Source: DATEDA01 sp963820965
GTDB lineage: Bacteria > Pseudomonadota > Gammaproteobacteria > Burkholderiales > SG8-39
Reading direction: 5' to 3'
DNA length: 64,000 bases
Assembly (NCBI GenBank): GCA_963820965.1
Contig: CAWGCC010000007.1
Coordinates: 1 to 64,000 of the forward strand
Position 1 is the first letter of the stretch, and each line of letters starts with the position of its first letter. Of the stretch, positions 26,146 through 34,433 are shown piece by piece. The translations under genes and the position numbers were made by a program. Under the pieces are notes generated by a model. It was given only the letters and a program-made list of their open reading frames with translations. It was not told the origin of the DNA and ran no database searches.

Positions 26146-27126
26146 ATGCGACGAATCGTCTCGGCAGTCTTCGCGATCGCGGCGCTCGGTGCGGGCGCCG
26201 CGCACGGGTACTCTGACCTGTTCGCCTTCGGCGACAGTCTCTCCGACGGCGGCAACGCGTACGCGCTCGCCCCGCCGTCCGCGTTTCCCCCGGCCGGTTT
26301 CCCGCCCTCGCCGCCGTACGATCAGCGGTTCTCGAACGGCCAGACCGCGGTCGAGCGGCTTGCGCCCATGCTTGGGCTGCCGCCGCTCCTGCCCTCGACG
26401 GCCGGGGGCACGAACTACGCCGTCGGCGGGGCGACTACCGGCCTCGGCAACTTCAACGTACTGGCCAACGACCCGCCGGGACTGCCGGCGTCGCTCGCCG
26501 CCACGGGCATGCGAGTGCAGGTCGATCAGTTCATCGGCACGGGCCGGACCGGCCTCTCTGATTCGCTCTTCGTCGTGTGGGGCGGGCCGAACGACCTTTT
26601 TCTGGCGTTGGCGACCGGCGGCGATCCGGTGGCCGCAGCCGGGCAGGCCGTCATGAATCTTGGCAATCTGGTCGGCGACCTCGCGGCGGCCGGTGCCACG
26701 CGCTTTCTCGTCCCCAACCTGGTGAACCTCGGCGAGACGCCGTTCGGAGCAGGCTCGGGCAATCCAACCGCGCTTACCGCGCTCAGCGGCGGGTTCAATC
26801 ACGGGCTGGAGCAGACGATGGCGCAGCTCGAGTCGAACCTTCCCGGCGTGGACATCACGGTGTTCGACACGTTCTCGCTGTTCGACCAGGTGACCGGGAA
26901 CCCCGGGGCGTTCGGCGTCACGAACGCCACGGAGCCGTGCGTGGGCAATGCGAAGGGCTGCGCAGGCTATCTCTTCTTCGATCACGTGCACCCGACCGCG
27001 CTGGGGCACACGATCCTTGCCGGTTCGTTCCATGCTGCAGTCGTTCCCGAGCCCGAGACCTGGGCGATGCTTGCGCTGGGGCTCGTCGTCCTCACCGTCG
27101 CAGCGCGCCGTCGACGGTTCGCCTGA
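26146..27126 (+). CDS. SGNH/GDSL hydrolase with PEP-CTERM sorting signal
   Basis: 326 residues. A signal peptide (RRIVSAVFAIAALGAGAAHG) is followed by SGNH-hydrolase block I FAFGDSLSDGGNA with the nucleophile Ser, block III GGPNDLF, and block V DHVHPTALGH with the catalytic Asp and His. The C-terminus reads VVPEPETWAMLALGLVVL and RRRR, a textbook PEP-CTERM anchor that an exosortase would process. It is probably an extracellular esterase or lipase. GGGAGG lies upstream of ATG 26146. The exosortase gene is not in this window. The anchor is good evidence for an exosortase system elsewhere in the genome. Confidence 0.92.
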   Translation: MRRIVSAVFAIAALGAGAAHGYSDLFAFGDSLSDGGNAYALAPPSAFPPAGFPPSPPYDQRFSNGQTAVERLAPMLGLPPLLPSTAGGTNYAVGGATTGLGNFNVLANDPPGLPASLAATGMRVQVDQFIGTGRTGLSDSLFVVWGGPNDLFLALATGGDPVAAAGQAVMNLGNLVGDLAAAGATRFLVPNLVNLGETPFGAGSGNPTALTALSGGFNHGLEQTMAQLESNLPGVDITVFDTFSLFDQVTGNPGAFGVTNATEPCVGNAKGCAGYLFFDHVHPTALGHTILAGSFHAAVVPEPETWAMLALGLVVLTVAARRRRFA

Positions 27127-27310
27127 GGCGCACCCGATACCGATCCGCTCCAGCGCACCCCCGCCGTCCGTTTGCCTGGACCGTAATGGTCCGCGCTCCG
27201 GCCGCAGCGCGTGGTGAAGGTGCCGGCTACATCCGCGACGTCACGGCGCAGTACGCGCGGACCGTGAAGGCCGCGAACATCCGCGTGGACCGGCCTCTCA
27301 CCGCGGGCAC

Positions 27311-28348
27311 CTACACATCGAGCGTCACGACCACCGGCGCGTGGTCGGACGCGTGCGGATACTTCCGGTAAAGCGGCTGTCCGTCGAGCGCGTTCCGGAC
27401 GACGCGTCCGCCCGACACCCACGTGCGCCCCAGGTTGCGGGAGTAAAGGACGTGGTCGATCCACTCCTGGTGATAGACGTCGTTGAAGATCGGGTCCTTG
27501 AACCGCGAGGTCGCGAGCGTGGTGAAATCCATGTTCCGCTTTGCGGTGTCGCTCAGGCCGTCGTACAGGGCATTGCCGAGGGAGAGGTCGGGCGTCCACA
27601 CGTCGCCCATGAGCATCTCGATCCCGCTGCCGAAGAGGAGCTTCTCGGACGCATCGAGCCCGGGCCCGTCGTTGACGTCCCCGCAGACGATGAGCGGCAC
27701 GTCGGCCGTCGCAGGATCCTTGAGGAACGGCGCGACGAACTGCTCGCGGATGAACAGCGCCTGGGCGAGGATCTTCCGGCGGTTGCCGCCCGCCACCGCC
27801 CACCACTTGCTCCACTCGTAGGCGTCGAAGATGGCCTTGCTCTTGAGATGCAGGCCGAGGATCCGCAGCCGCTCACCGCCGGCGAGCGCGACCTCGAGGT
27901 CGAGCGGCAGGCGCTCGAAGCGGTAGCGCTCATCCACCGAGTCGCCGTCGGTGTCCCACAGAAACTCGCCGAACGCGGGGTTGGCGGCGCTGTCGAGCCG
28001 CCGCGTCGCCGCGGCGTCGAATTTGCCGGTGGCGGTGTTGATCGCCGCGCCGATCGTCTGCGCCGAGCCGGACGTCGGCTGGAGGAAGGCCCGCCACTCC
28101 GGCCCGAGGTCGGTGCGGAAGAAGAGATCCAACTCTTCCTCCCGGCTCGGGGCCTCGACGACGACGACCGCATCGGGCTCGACCTCGCGGATCACCGCGG
28201 AGAGGTCGGCGCGACGCTCGCTCGTCGTCACGCTCGCGGGGAAGTGCGGCATCTTCTGGCCGGCCGGTCGGAACGCAGCCGGGCCCGAGCCGCTGGTGAA
28301 GAGGTCGTTCATCCACTCCATGTTCCACAGCAAGAGTCTCAGCTGCAT
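27311..28348 (-). CDS. Endonuclease/exonuclease/phosphatase family protein
   Basis: 345 residues with the EEP metallohydrolase motifs in order: LLWNMEWMN at the N-terminus, VVVVEAPSREEEL (catalytic Glu), GLHLKSKA, VCGDVNDGPG (Asp/Asn metal site), IDHVLYS and a closing ASDHAPVVVTLDV. The start at 28348 is supported by GGAGGACGCC immediately before ATG; an in-frame upstream start at 28369 is less likely. No signal peptide. The substrate may be DNA, a phospholipid or a nucleotide; the sequence does not tell. It runs in the same direction as the operon ending at 28449, 100 bp away. Confidence 0.88.
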   Translation of the reverse strand: MQLRLLLWNMEWMNDLFTSGSGPAAFRPAGQKMPHFPASVTTSERRADLSAVIREVEPDAVVVVEAPSREEELDLFFRTDLGPEWRAFLQPTSGSAQTIGAAINTATGKFDAAATRRLDSAANPAFGEFLWDTDGDSVDERYRFERLPLDLEVALAGGERLRILGLHLKSKAIFDAYEWSKWWAVAGGNRRKILAQALFIREQFVAPFLKDPATADVPLIVCGDVNDGPGLDASEKLLFGSGIEMLMGDVWTPDLSLGNALYDGLSDTAKRNMDFTTLATSRFKDPIFNDVYHQEWIDHVLYSRNLGRTWVSGGRVVRNALDGQPLYRKYPHASDHAPVVVTLDV

Positions 28349-28448
28349 GGCGTCCTCCGGCCAGACCACCCCGGAAGAATAGGGGGCGGAGCGCCGCGCG
28401 GCTGTAAGCCCTTCGGCCGAACAGGGATCGGCGGGAAGGAGGAGGTCC

Positions 28449-29267
28449 TCAGCCCGCAGTGCAGCGTGCGAGGTGCTGGGCGATCGCCGCGCTGACGGCG
28501 GCGGGGTGGGTCACCGGCGACATGTGGCCGGCGCCTTCGATCTCCACGAGGGAAGCCTGCGGGAGCTGCTCGCGCAAGAGCTCCACGACAGCGTGCGCGG
28601 CGAGCGTGGTTGCCGTGCCGCGGACGAGGAGCGTCGGAATGCCCGCGGTCGCCAGGTTCTCGTAGCGGTCGGTCGCCGCGAAGACCATGCGCCACTCCTG
28701 CGCGATCTTCGGCATGGTCTGCGTGATTCGCGCGCGCAGGTCCCCTGGCATCGCCCGCCAGGCGTCGAGGCCGATCCAGTAGCCGAGGAAATGGTCGGCG
28801 CACGCGCCGAGGTCGCAGGCGTCGACGAGCGCGATGTGGCGGGTCGCGACCGACTCGATCTCGCGCCACGCTGCCTCTTCGCCGAGGAGGCGCAGCAGCT
28901 GGAACGCGGTCGGCTCGATCAGGACGAGGCTCGCGATACGCTCCCGGCGCAGGCTCGCAGCGCGCAGGCAAAGCGCACCGCCGTAGGAATGGCCGACGAG
29001 ATGCACGGCGGCGCCCGCGAGGTCGGCGAGCGCGTCGACGAGCTCGACCTCGTCGTCGAACGCGAGCGACTCGAGGACGGGCGGCGCCGGCGTCCCGCCG
29101 TACCCGTGCAGGTCGGGCGCGAGCACGCGATAGCGCGGCGAGAGATCGAGCACCGCGTAGCGCCACTGGCCGCGCGTGCTGGCGCTGCCGTGGACGAGCA
29201 CGACTGGCGGCCCGGTCCCCTCGTCGGTGTACGCGAGGGTCGTATGGCGCGCCAGCAGGGTTGGCAT
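28449..29267 (-). CDS. Alpha/beta-fold hydrolase
   Basis: 272 residues. Shows the oxyanion-hole HGSAS near residue 26, the nucleophile elbow GHSYGGAL, an acidic residue in the TLLVRGTATTLA region and the catalytic histidine in GAGHMSPVTHP. That is a complete Ser-Asp-His-type triad for a lipase/esterase or C-C bond hydrolase; no signal peptide. It is the last gene of a three-gene run (nicotinate phosphoribosyltransferase, MetE-like protein, hydrolase) with small gaps (9 and 44 bases). What links these functions is not obvious. The substrate is unknown. Confidence 0.85.
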   Translation of the reverse strand: MPTLLARHTTLAYTDEGTGPPVVLVHGSASTRGQWRYAVLDLSPRYRVLAPDLHGYGGTPAPPVLESLAFDDEVELVDALADLAGAAVHLVGHSYGGALCLRAASLRRERIASLVLIEPTAFQLLRLLGEEAAWREIESVATRHIALVDACDLGACADHFLGYWIGLDAWRAMPGDLRARITQTMPKIAQEWRMVFAATDRYENLATAGIPTLLVRGTATTLAAHAVVELLREQLPQASLVEIEGAGHMSPVTHPAAVSAAIAQHLARCTAG

Positions 29268-29311
29268 CGTCCGTCCGCTGTAGTCCCGCACGCGCCTGGG
29301 GCGCCCAGGGC

Positions 29312-30331
29312 TCAGGACTCGGCGCGGAGCAGCTTCGCCGCCTCGACCATCGCGCGCATCTTGCCGAAGGCGACTTCCCGCGGCAGGTACTTCATGCCGC
29401 AGTCGGGCGCGAGGATCACGTCCGCGCCGCGCACATAAGGCAGCGCCCGCCGGATCCGTGCGGCGACCGTCTCCGGCGTTTCGACCGTCAGGTCGTCGAG
29501 GTCGATGCAACCGACCATGATCTTCTTTCCCTCGAGCTTCGCGAGCACCGCGCAGTCGAGGTTCGACTGCGCGGTCTCGACCGAGACTTGGCGGCACGAG
29601 CACGCGGCGAGCTCGGGCAGGAAGGAGTACCCCGACGGGCGCTGGTGGATGATCGCCGCGTAGCCGAAGCAGATGTGCACCGCGGTCGTCCCGGTTACAC
29701 CGTCGAGCGCGCGGTTGAGCGCCTTCAGACCGTAGACCCGGGCCTTCTCCGGCCGGGCCTGCATGTACGGCTCGTCGATCTGCACGATGTCGGCGCCGGC
29801 GGCGAAGAGGTCGCGGATCTCCTCGTTCACCGCGGCCGCGTAATCCATCGCGGCGGCCTCCTCGCTCGGGTAGAAATCGTTCTGGGCCTGCTGCGACATC
29901 GTGAACGGCCCGGGCACGGTCATCTTGACCATGCGCGTGGTATGGCGCTTGAGGAACTCGAGGTCCGCGACCTCGACCGGATGCTTGCGGCGGATCTTCC
30001 CGACGACGCGCGGCACCGGGTTCGGATGGCCGGAGCGATCGAGCGCGGTGCCGGGGTTGTCGATGTCGACGCCTTCGAGCGCGGTGGCGAAGCGGTTGGA
30101 GTAGCTCTCCCGGCGGATCTCGCCGTCGGTGACGATGTCGAGCCCGGCGTCCTCCTGCGCCTTGATCGCCATGATCGTCGCGTCGTCCTGCGCCTCGGCG
30201 AGGAACGGCTCGGGGACCCGCCACAGCTCCTGCGCGCGCACCCTGGGCGGGAAGCGTCCGGCGAGTCGCTTGCGGTCGATCAGCCACTCGGGCTGGGGGT
30301 AGCTGCCTACGAGCGTGGTCGGGAACAGCAC
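29312..30331 (-). CDS. MetE-like cobalamin-independent methyltransferase family protein
   Basis: 339 residues corresponding to the catalytic C-terminal half of MetE. It shows TTLVGSYPQPEWLIDR at the start, DGEIRRESYSNRFA, VPGPFTMS, IVQIDEPYMQ, VHICFGY and APDCGMKYLPREVAFGKM, which supply the zinc-binding His/Cys and active-site Asp of the fold. Short stand-alone versions exist as core methionine synthases or as enzymes using other methyl donors. Which reaction applies here is not clear. GTG start nine bases after the stop of the phosphoribosyltransferase gene, so it is co-transcribed. Confidence 0.82.
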   Translation of the reverse strand: MLFPTTLVGSYPQPEWLIDRKRLAGRFPPRVRAQELWRVPEPFLAEAQDDATIMAIKAQEDAGLDIVTDGEIRRESYSNRFATALEGVDIDNPGTALDRSGHPNPVPRVVGKIRRKHPVEVADLEFLKRHTTRMVKMTVPGPFTMSQQAQNDFYPSEEAAAMDYAAAVNEEIRDLFAAGADIVQIDEPYMQARPEKARVYGLKALNRALDGVTGTTAVHICFGYAAIIHQRPSGYSFLPELAACSCRQVSVETAQSNLDCAVLAKLEGKKIMVGCIDLDDLTVETPETVAARIRRALPYVRGADVILAPDCGMKYLPREVAFGKMRAMVEAAKLLRAES

Positions 30332-30340
30332 GCCCGCACC

Positions 30341-31561
30341 TCAGGGCTTCAAGCCCTGGAACAGCTTCTCCCGCCCGACCTTGATGCTGAACTCGCCGTC
30401 GTACATGAACACGTCGGCGGTGGCGAAGGTGTCGCCGTACGCCTCGGGGATGAACGAGCCGGTGCCGATCGCGTCGACGGGCGCACGCGCGTTGCCGAAC
30501 ATCTTGCACTTGAAGACGTTGAACCCCGAGGAGGCGACGATGCGCGCGCCGTTGAACCCCGCGGCGTCGAGGCTCTGGCGCATGTGGATCACCGCCGCGA
30601 GCGACACGCCGGTACCGAAGAGCACGCGGCGCACGCGGTCCTTGACGACGTTCAGCGTGTCGGCATCGTACGCGTCCTCGCCCATGACCATGCGCACTGC
30701 CTCGTACTCGTTCGGGACGTGCAGCCAGCTGGCGACGGTCTCGACCGAGTTGTCGTACGTCAGCCCCTCGGCGAAGCGGTCGCCGTGGGTGTCGATGCGC
30801 AGGCTGAGCGTCCGCGTCCCGCTCCTGTCCTGCGGCAGGTAATCCTGGAACCACCAGCGGCAGACCTCGAGCGCGTCCGAGTACTCGCGCGCGTAGAAGT
30901 CGACGAGCACGGTGAGGTTGTCATGCGGATGGGTTTCGACGTACATCTGCGCCGCGCGCAGCGTCGACCCGGCGTAACCGATCAGCGCGTGCGGCATCGT
31001 GCCGGTGCCGCGCTCGGCGCCGTAGAAGTGCGCGGTGAGGTCCTGCGACGTGCCGACGAACCCGATCGCGCCGGCGAGCTTCGCCATGCGGCTGCCGACC
31101 GAGGCGCCGTACGCCGCGAGCTGCGTCATGTCGTCGCCGGTCGCGTGGCGCGCGTGCATGTCGATGAACGCCGTCTTCGGCAGGTTCATCGCCATGCGGT
31201 TCGCGTTGTAGGCCGACACCGAGGCGACGCCCACGCGCTGCAGGATCAGGGTCTCCAGCTCGGCGAGGCCGGCGAACGAGCCGGTGTAGGTGAAGAGCGG
31301 CTTGCCATCGGGAACGAACGCGCCTTCCTCGTAGAGCCGCGTGATCTTGAGCGGCGTCGCCTCGGCGGGGTAGTACTCGCGCAGGCACTCGATCGCCGGA
31401 TTGATCGCGCAGATCACGCGCCGGCGCATGAAGACGCCGTAGGTGACCGCCTTGTCGCCGAACCTCTCGACGATCTCGCGCGACTTGGTGAAGTACTTGT
31501 CGGTGCGGGTGCGGACGTACTCCGCCTTCTTGGCGGGGACGATCTCGAGCGGCTTCTGCAT
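30341..31561 (-). CDS. pncB: Nicotinate phosphoribosyltransferase
   Basis: 406 residues, the NAD-salvage enzyme that couples nicotinate and PRPP to nicotinate mononucleotide. Landmarks are TDKYFTKSREIVERFGDKAV near the N-terminus, PLFTYTGSFAGLAELETLIL, FIDMHARHATGDD, GFVGTSQDLTAHFYG and the C-terminal PRPP-site region RIVASSGFN, with GTGSFIPEAYGDTFAT after it. It belongs to the shorter NAPRT subgroup, not the E. coli PncB subgroup. First gene of a three-gene minus-strand operon. Intact with no frameshift. Confidence 0.88.
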   Translation of the reverse strand: MQKPLEIVPAKKAEYVRTRTDKYFTKSREIVERFGDKAVTYGVFMRRRVICAINPAIECLREYYPAEATPLKITRLYEEGAFVPDGKPLFTYTGSFAGLAELETLILQRVGVASVSAYNANRMAMNLPKTAFIDMHARHATGDDMTQLAAYGASVGSRMAKLAGAIGFVGTSQDLTAHFYGAERGTGTMPHALIGYAGSTLRAAQMYVETHPHDNLTVLVDFYAREYSDALEVCRWWFQDYLPQDRSGTRTLSLRIDTHGDRFAEGLTYDNSVETVASWLHVPNEYEAVRMVMGEDAYDADTLNVVKDRVRRVLFGTGVSLAAVIHMRQSLDAAGFNGARIVASSGFNVFKCKMFGNARAPVDAIGTGSFIPEAYGDTFATADVFMYDGEFSIKVGREKLFQGLKP

Positions 31562-31638
31562 GGCGGCCTTCCGGGGGGGACGCGTCGCGGAATTGTAGCG
31601 CTTACAATAGGCGCTGGAAGCTATCGCGTACCGTCACC

Positions 31639-31962
31639 ATGCGCCGCTCCCTCGCCGCCGTCCTGCTCGCTGCCGCGCTTCCCGGGTGCGCCAGCAACTA
31701 CGCCGTGTACGGTGCCACCCCGGGCGCGACCGCTGTGACCACCGGCACGGCCGTCCTGATCAACGGCGGCCTCTGGGCCTCGATCTCTCTCAGCACCGCG
31801 GCGGTGAACGTTCTTACCGGGGTGGGTATCGTTTCGATCCTCGCGGCGGGCAACAATCTCTCGCCGCTCCCGCTCCCGCCGATGCGCGAGGACCGCGAGA
31901 TCAACGAGCAGGACTGCACCGCCCCGATCGCGAGCACGACCGCGAACCTCAAGTGCCGGTGA
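31639..31962 (+). CDS. Small predicted lipoprotein (107 aa)
   Basis: Starts MRRSLAAVLLAAALPGC with lipobox ALPGC, so the mature lipoprotein begins at Cys17. The remainder has two glycine/alanine-rich hydrophobic segments (AVTTGTAVLINGGLW, NVLTGVGIVSILAAG) and a polar tail with two cysteines (EQDCTAP, NLKCR). It resembles small glycine-zipper-type envelope proteins but I cannot assign a family. It is transcribed divergently from pncB and its 3' end overlaps the AEC gene by 14 bases. Confidence 0.65.
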   Translation: MRRSLAAVLLAAALPGCASNYAVYGATPGATAVTTGTAVLINGGLWASISLSTAAVNVLTGVGIVSILAAGNNLSPLPLPPMREDREINEQDCTAPIASTTANLKCR

Positions 31963-32848
31963 CCGCGGCGAGCCACAGCGGCAGCGTGACGAGGCTCGCG
32001 GCGACGCCGTAGGAGATGATGGTCGAGGCGACGCCGCCGTCGCCGCCCAGCCGGACCGCCATGATGTACGCCGCCGACGCCGTCGGCAGCGCAGCGTACG
32101 CGACCGCCAGCGTGACGGTCTCGGCGGGGAGCGCGAGCGCGGTACCGAGTCCCCAGGCGACGGCCGGCAGCGCCACGAGCTTCACCGCGAGGATGTACGC
32201 GACGAATGCCTTGTGCGCGCGCGGCGGGGTCGGATCGAGCGCGGCGCCGACGGCGAGGAGGCCGAGCACGAGCGAGGCCGCGCCGAGCCGGCCGAGCACC
32301 GTCTGGGCGACCTCGGGCAGCGGCAGTCCTGCGGCGCCCCACGCGACCCCTGCGACCAGCGCCACGACCAGCGGATTCGTCGCGATCTCCCGCGCGATGC
32401 TCACGCCGCGCGCGCCGGCGAACCCCGCCACGGCGACAACGGTCGCGATCGGGACCGTCACGCCGATCACCACCGCGACCGCGGCGAGCCCCGGGTCGCC
32501 GAAGAGACGCCCCCCGAGCGCGAGCGCGATGTAGGAGTTGAAGCGGAACGCGCACTGGAAGCCGGCGGCGAACACCCGCGGCGAGGGCCTGAACGCGAGC
32601 TTGCCGAGGAGCCCGAGCGAGATCCCCGCCGCGATGGCCGCGAGCACGACGCCGACCAGCGGGCCGGCGGTGGCGAGATCGATGCGAGCGCGCGCGTTCG
32701 AGTAGAAGAGCAGCGCCGGGAAGAGGACGAAGTAGGTGAGCTTCTCGATCCCGGCCCAGAACTCACCGCCCCAGCGCGTCGCGCGGGCGAGCAGGAAGCC
32801 GCCGACGATCAGCGCGAGGTCGGGGAGAAGGAGGGCGAGAATGGACAA
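31949..32848 (-). CDS. AEC-family transporter
   Basis: 299 residues with ten hydrophobic segments in two five-helix halves. Family landmarks are FVLFPALLFYSNAR near the start, AFRFNSYIALALGGRLFG in the middle, NPLVVALVAGVAWGAAGLPL and the C-terminal AYAALPTASAAYIMAVRLGG. AEC carriers move organic anions such as malonate, malate or auxin-like compounds. It is divergent from the UxaA-family lyase genes beginning at 32925 with only 76 bases between, so a shared control region and a link to the same substrate are likely. Intact. Confidence 0.88.
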   Translation of the reverse strand: MSILALLLPDLALIVGGFLLARATRWGGEFWAGIEKLTYFVLFPALLFYSNARARIDLATAGPLVGVVLAAIAAGISLGLLGKLAFRPSPRVFAAGFQCAFRFNSYIALALGGRLFGDPGLAAVAVVIGVTVPIATVVAVAGFAGARGVSIAREIATNPLVVALVAGVAWGAAGLPLPEVAQTVLGRLGAASLVLGLLAVGAALDPTPPRAHKAFVAYILAVKLVALPAVAWGLGTALALPAETVTLAVAYAALPTASAAYIMAVRLGGDGGVASTIISYGVAASLVTLPLWLAAVTGT

Positions 32849-32924
32849 GGCGCGCGGCCCGCGACCGGATCAGGCGGCGATGTTACATTTGGCGCCGAAC
32901 TCCGCAACGTACGAGGAGACCCCC

Positions 32925-33210
32925 GTGAGCATTCACTTCGTCGTCCACGAGGAAGGCGACTCGGTCGGCGTCGTCGTCGTCGAAGGCGTGAAGGCGGGCG
33001 ACGCGCTCACCGGCTGGATCATGGAGCAGGACAAGATCGTCAACCTGAAGACGCGCACGACATCCCGATCGGCCACAAGATCGCGCTGAAGGACCTGAAG
33101 AACGGCGACACGGTGATCAAGTACGGCGTCGGACATCGGGCAAGACGATCGCGCCGATCAAGCTGGGCGAGCACCTGCACGTGCACAACGTGAAGACCAA
33201 GCGCTGGTGA
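32925..33210 (+). CDS. UxaA-family lyase small subunit, SuyA-like (two frameshifts)
   Basis: About 95 codons from GTG 32925, preceded by CGAGGAG. The fragments are HFVVHEEGDSVGVVVVEGVK, GDALTGWIMEQDK, then in other frames HDIPIGHKIALKDLKNGDT and DIGKTIAPIKLGEHLHVHNV, ending KTKRW. This is the SAF domain that forms the small subunit of two-part UxaA enzymes. The HNVKTKRW ending is what I associate with SuyA, the alpha subunit of (2R)-sulfolactate sulfo-lyase. Single-chain altronate dehydratases keep this domain fused. Shifts lie near 33058 and 33129, giving one net extra base. Probably sequence error, since the peptide is otherwise fully conserved. Confidence 0.7.
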
Positions 33211-34393
33211 GCATGGCGATCGATCTCGGCAAAGCGACTTTCCGGGGCTACAAGCGCGAGAATGGCCGGGTCGGCGTGCGCAACCACGTCATCATCCTGC
33301 CGGTCGACGACCTCTCGAACGCCGCGGCCGAAGGCGTGGCGCAACAACATCAAGGGCACGATGGCGATCCCGCACCCGTACGGCCGGCTGCAGTTCGGCG
33401 CCGACCTCGAGCTGCACTTCCGCACGCTGATCGGCACCGGCTGCAACCCCAACGTCGCCGCGGTGGTGGTGATCGGCATCGAGGACGGCTGGACGAAGAA
33501 GGTCGTCGACGGCATCGCGACCACCGGCAAGCCGGTCGGCGGCTTCGGCATCGAGCAGCAACGGCGACCACGACACGATCATGCGCGCGTCGAAGGCGGC
33601 GAAGGAGTTCGTGCAGTGGGCGAGCGAGCTGCATCGCGAGCGAGCGCGCCGCTGAAGGACCTGTGGGTCTCGACCAAGTGCGGCGAGTCGGACACGACCT
33701 CCGGCTGCGGCGCGAACCCGACCGTCGGCAACGCGTTCGACAAGCTCTACCCGCACGGCATGACGCTCGTCTTCGGCGAGACGACCGAGCTGACCGGCGG
33801 CGAGCACCTGGTCGCGCAGCGCTGCCGCGACGCCGGAGGTGCGCGAGAAGTTCATGTTCATGTTCGACCGCTACCAGGAGGTGATCAACCGCCACAAGAC
33901 GAGCGACCTCTCGGACTCGCAGCCGACCAAGGGCAACATCGCCGGCGGCCTCACCACCATCGAGGAGAAGGCGCTCGGCAACATCCAGAAGATCGGCAGC
34001 AAGTGCCTGGTCGACGGCGTGATCGACAAGGCCGAGACGCCGACCGGTCCCGGCCTGTGGTTCATGGATTCGTCGTCTGCGGCCGCCGAGATGGTGACGC
34101 TGTGCGCGGCCTCCGGCTACGTCGTGCACTTCTTCCCGACCGGACAGGGCAACGTGATCGGCAACCCGATCCTGCCGGTGATCAAGCTGTGCGCGAACCC
34201 GCGCACCGTGCGCACGATGGGCGAGCACATCGACGTCGACGTCTCGGGGCTGCTGCGCAGGGAGATCACCCTGGACCAGGCCGGCGACAAGCTGCTCGAG
34301 TGCATGTTCCGCACCGCCAACGGCCGGCTGACCGCGGCCGAGGCGCTCGGCCATCGCGAGTTCGTCCTGACGCGGCTCTACGAAAGCGCCTAG
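33207..34393 (+). CDS. UxaA-family lyase large subunit, SuyB-like (four frameshifts)
   Basis: About 393 codons. GTG 33207 overlaps the small-subunit stop; ATG 33213 is the alternative start. In order: KRENGRVGVRNHVIILPVDD, IPHPYGRLQFGADLELHFRT, LIGTGCNPNVAAVVVIGIED, STKCGESDTTSGCGANPTVG, KGNIAGGLTTIEEKALGNIQ, FPTGQGNVIGNPILPVIKL and a C-terminus ending GHREFVLTRLYESA. Conserved cysteines (GTGCN, STKCGES, SGCG) fit the metal-dependent UxaA lyase core. The split architecture and these motifs resemble SuyB, which eliminates sulfite from sulfolactate to give pyruvate, but other acid-sugar dehydratases remain possible. Frames change near 33341, 33560, 33650 and 33835. It lies 40 bp before a sulfite-oxidase-like gene. 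Confidence 0.7.
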
Positions 34394-34433
34394 CTTCGCA
34401 TCTGCCTGAACGCTCTCTCGCGATTCCGCACTC

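Noticed and set aside
29261..31738. 825-codon plus-strand open frame opposite pncB and the MetE-like gene
   Set aside because: Both minus-strand genes have strong family motifs. The plus-strand text is Arg/Val/Asp-rich with no domain.
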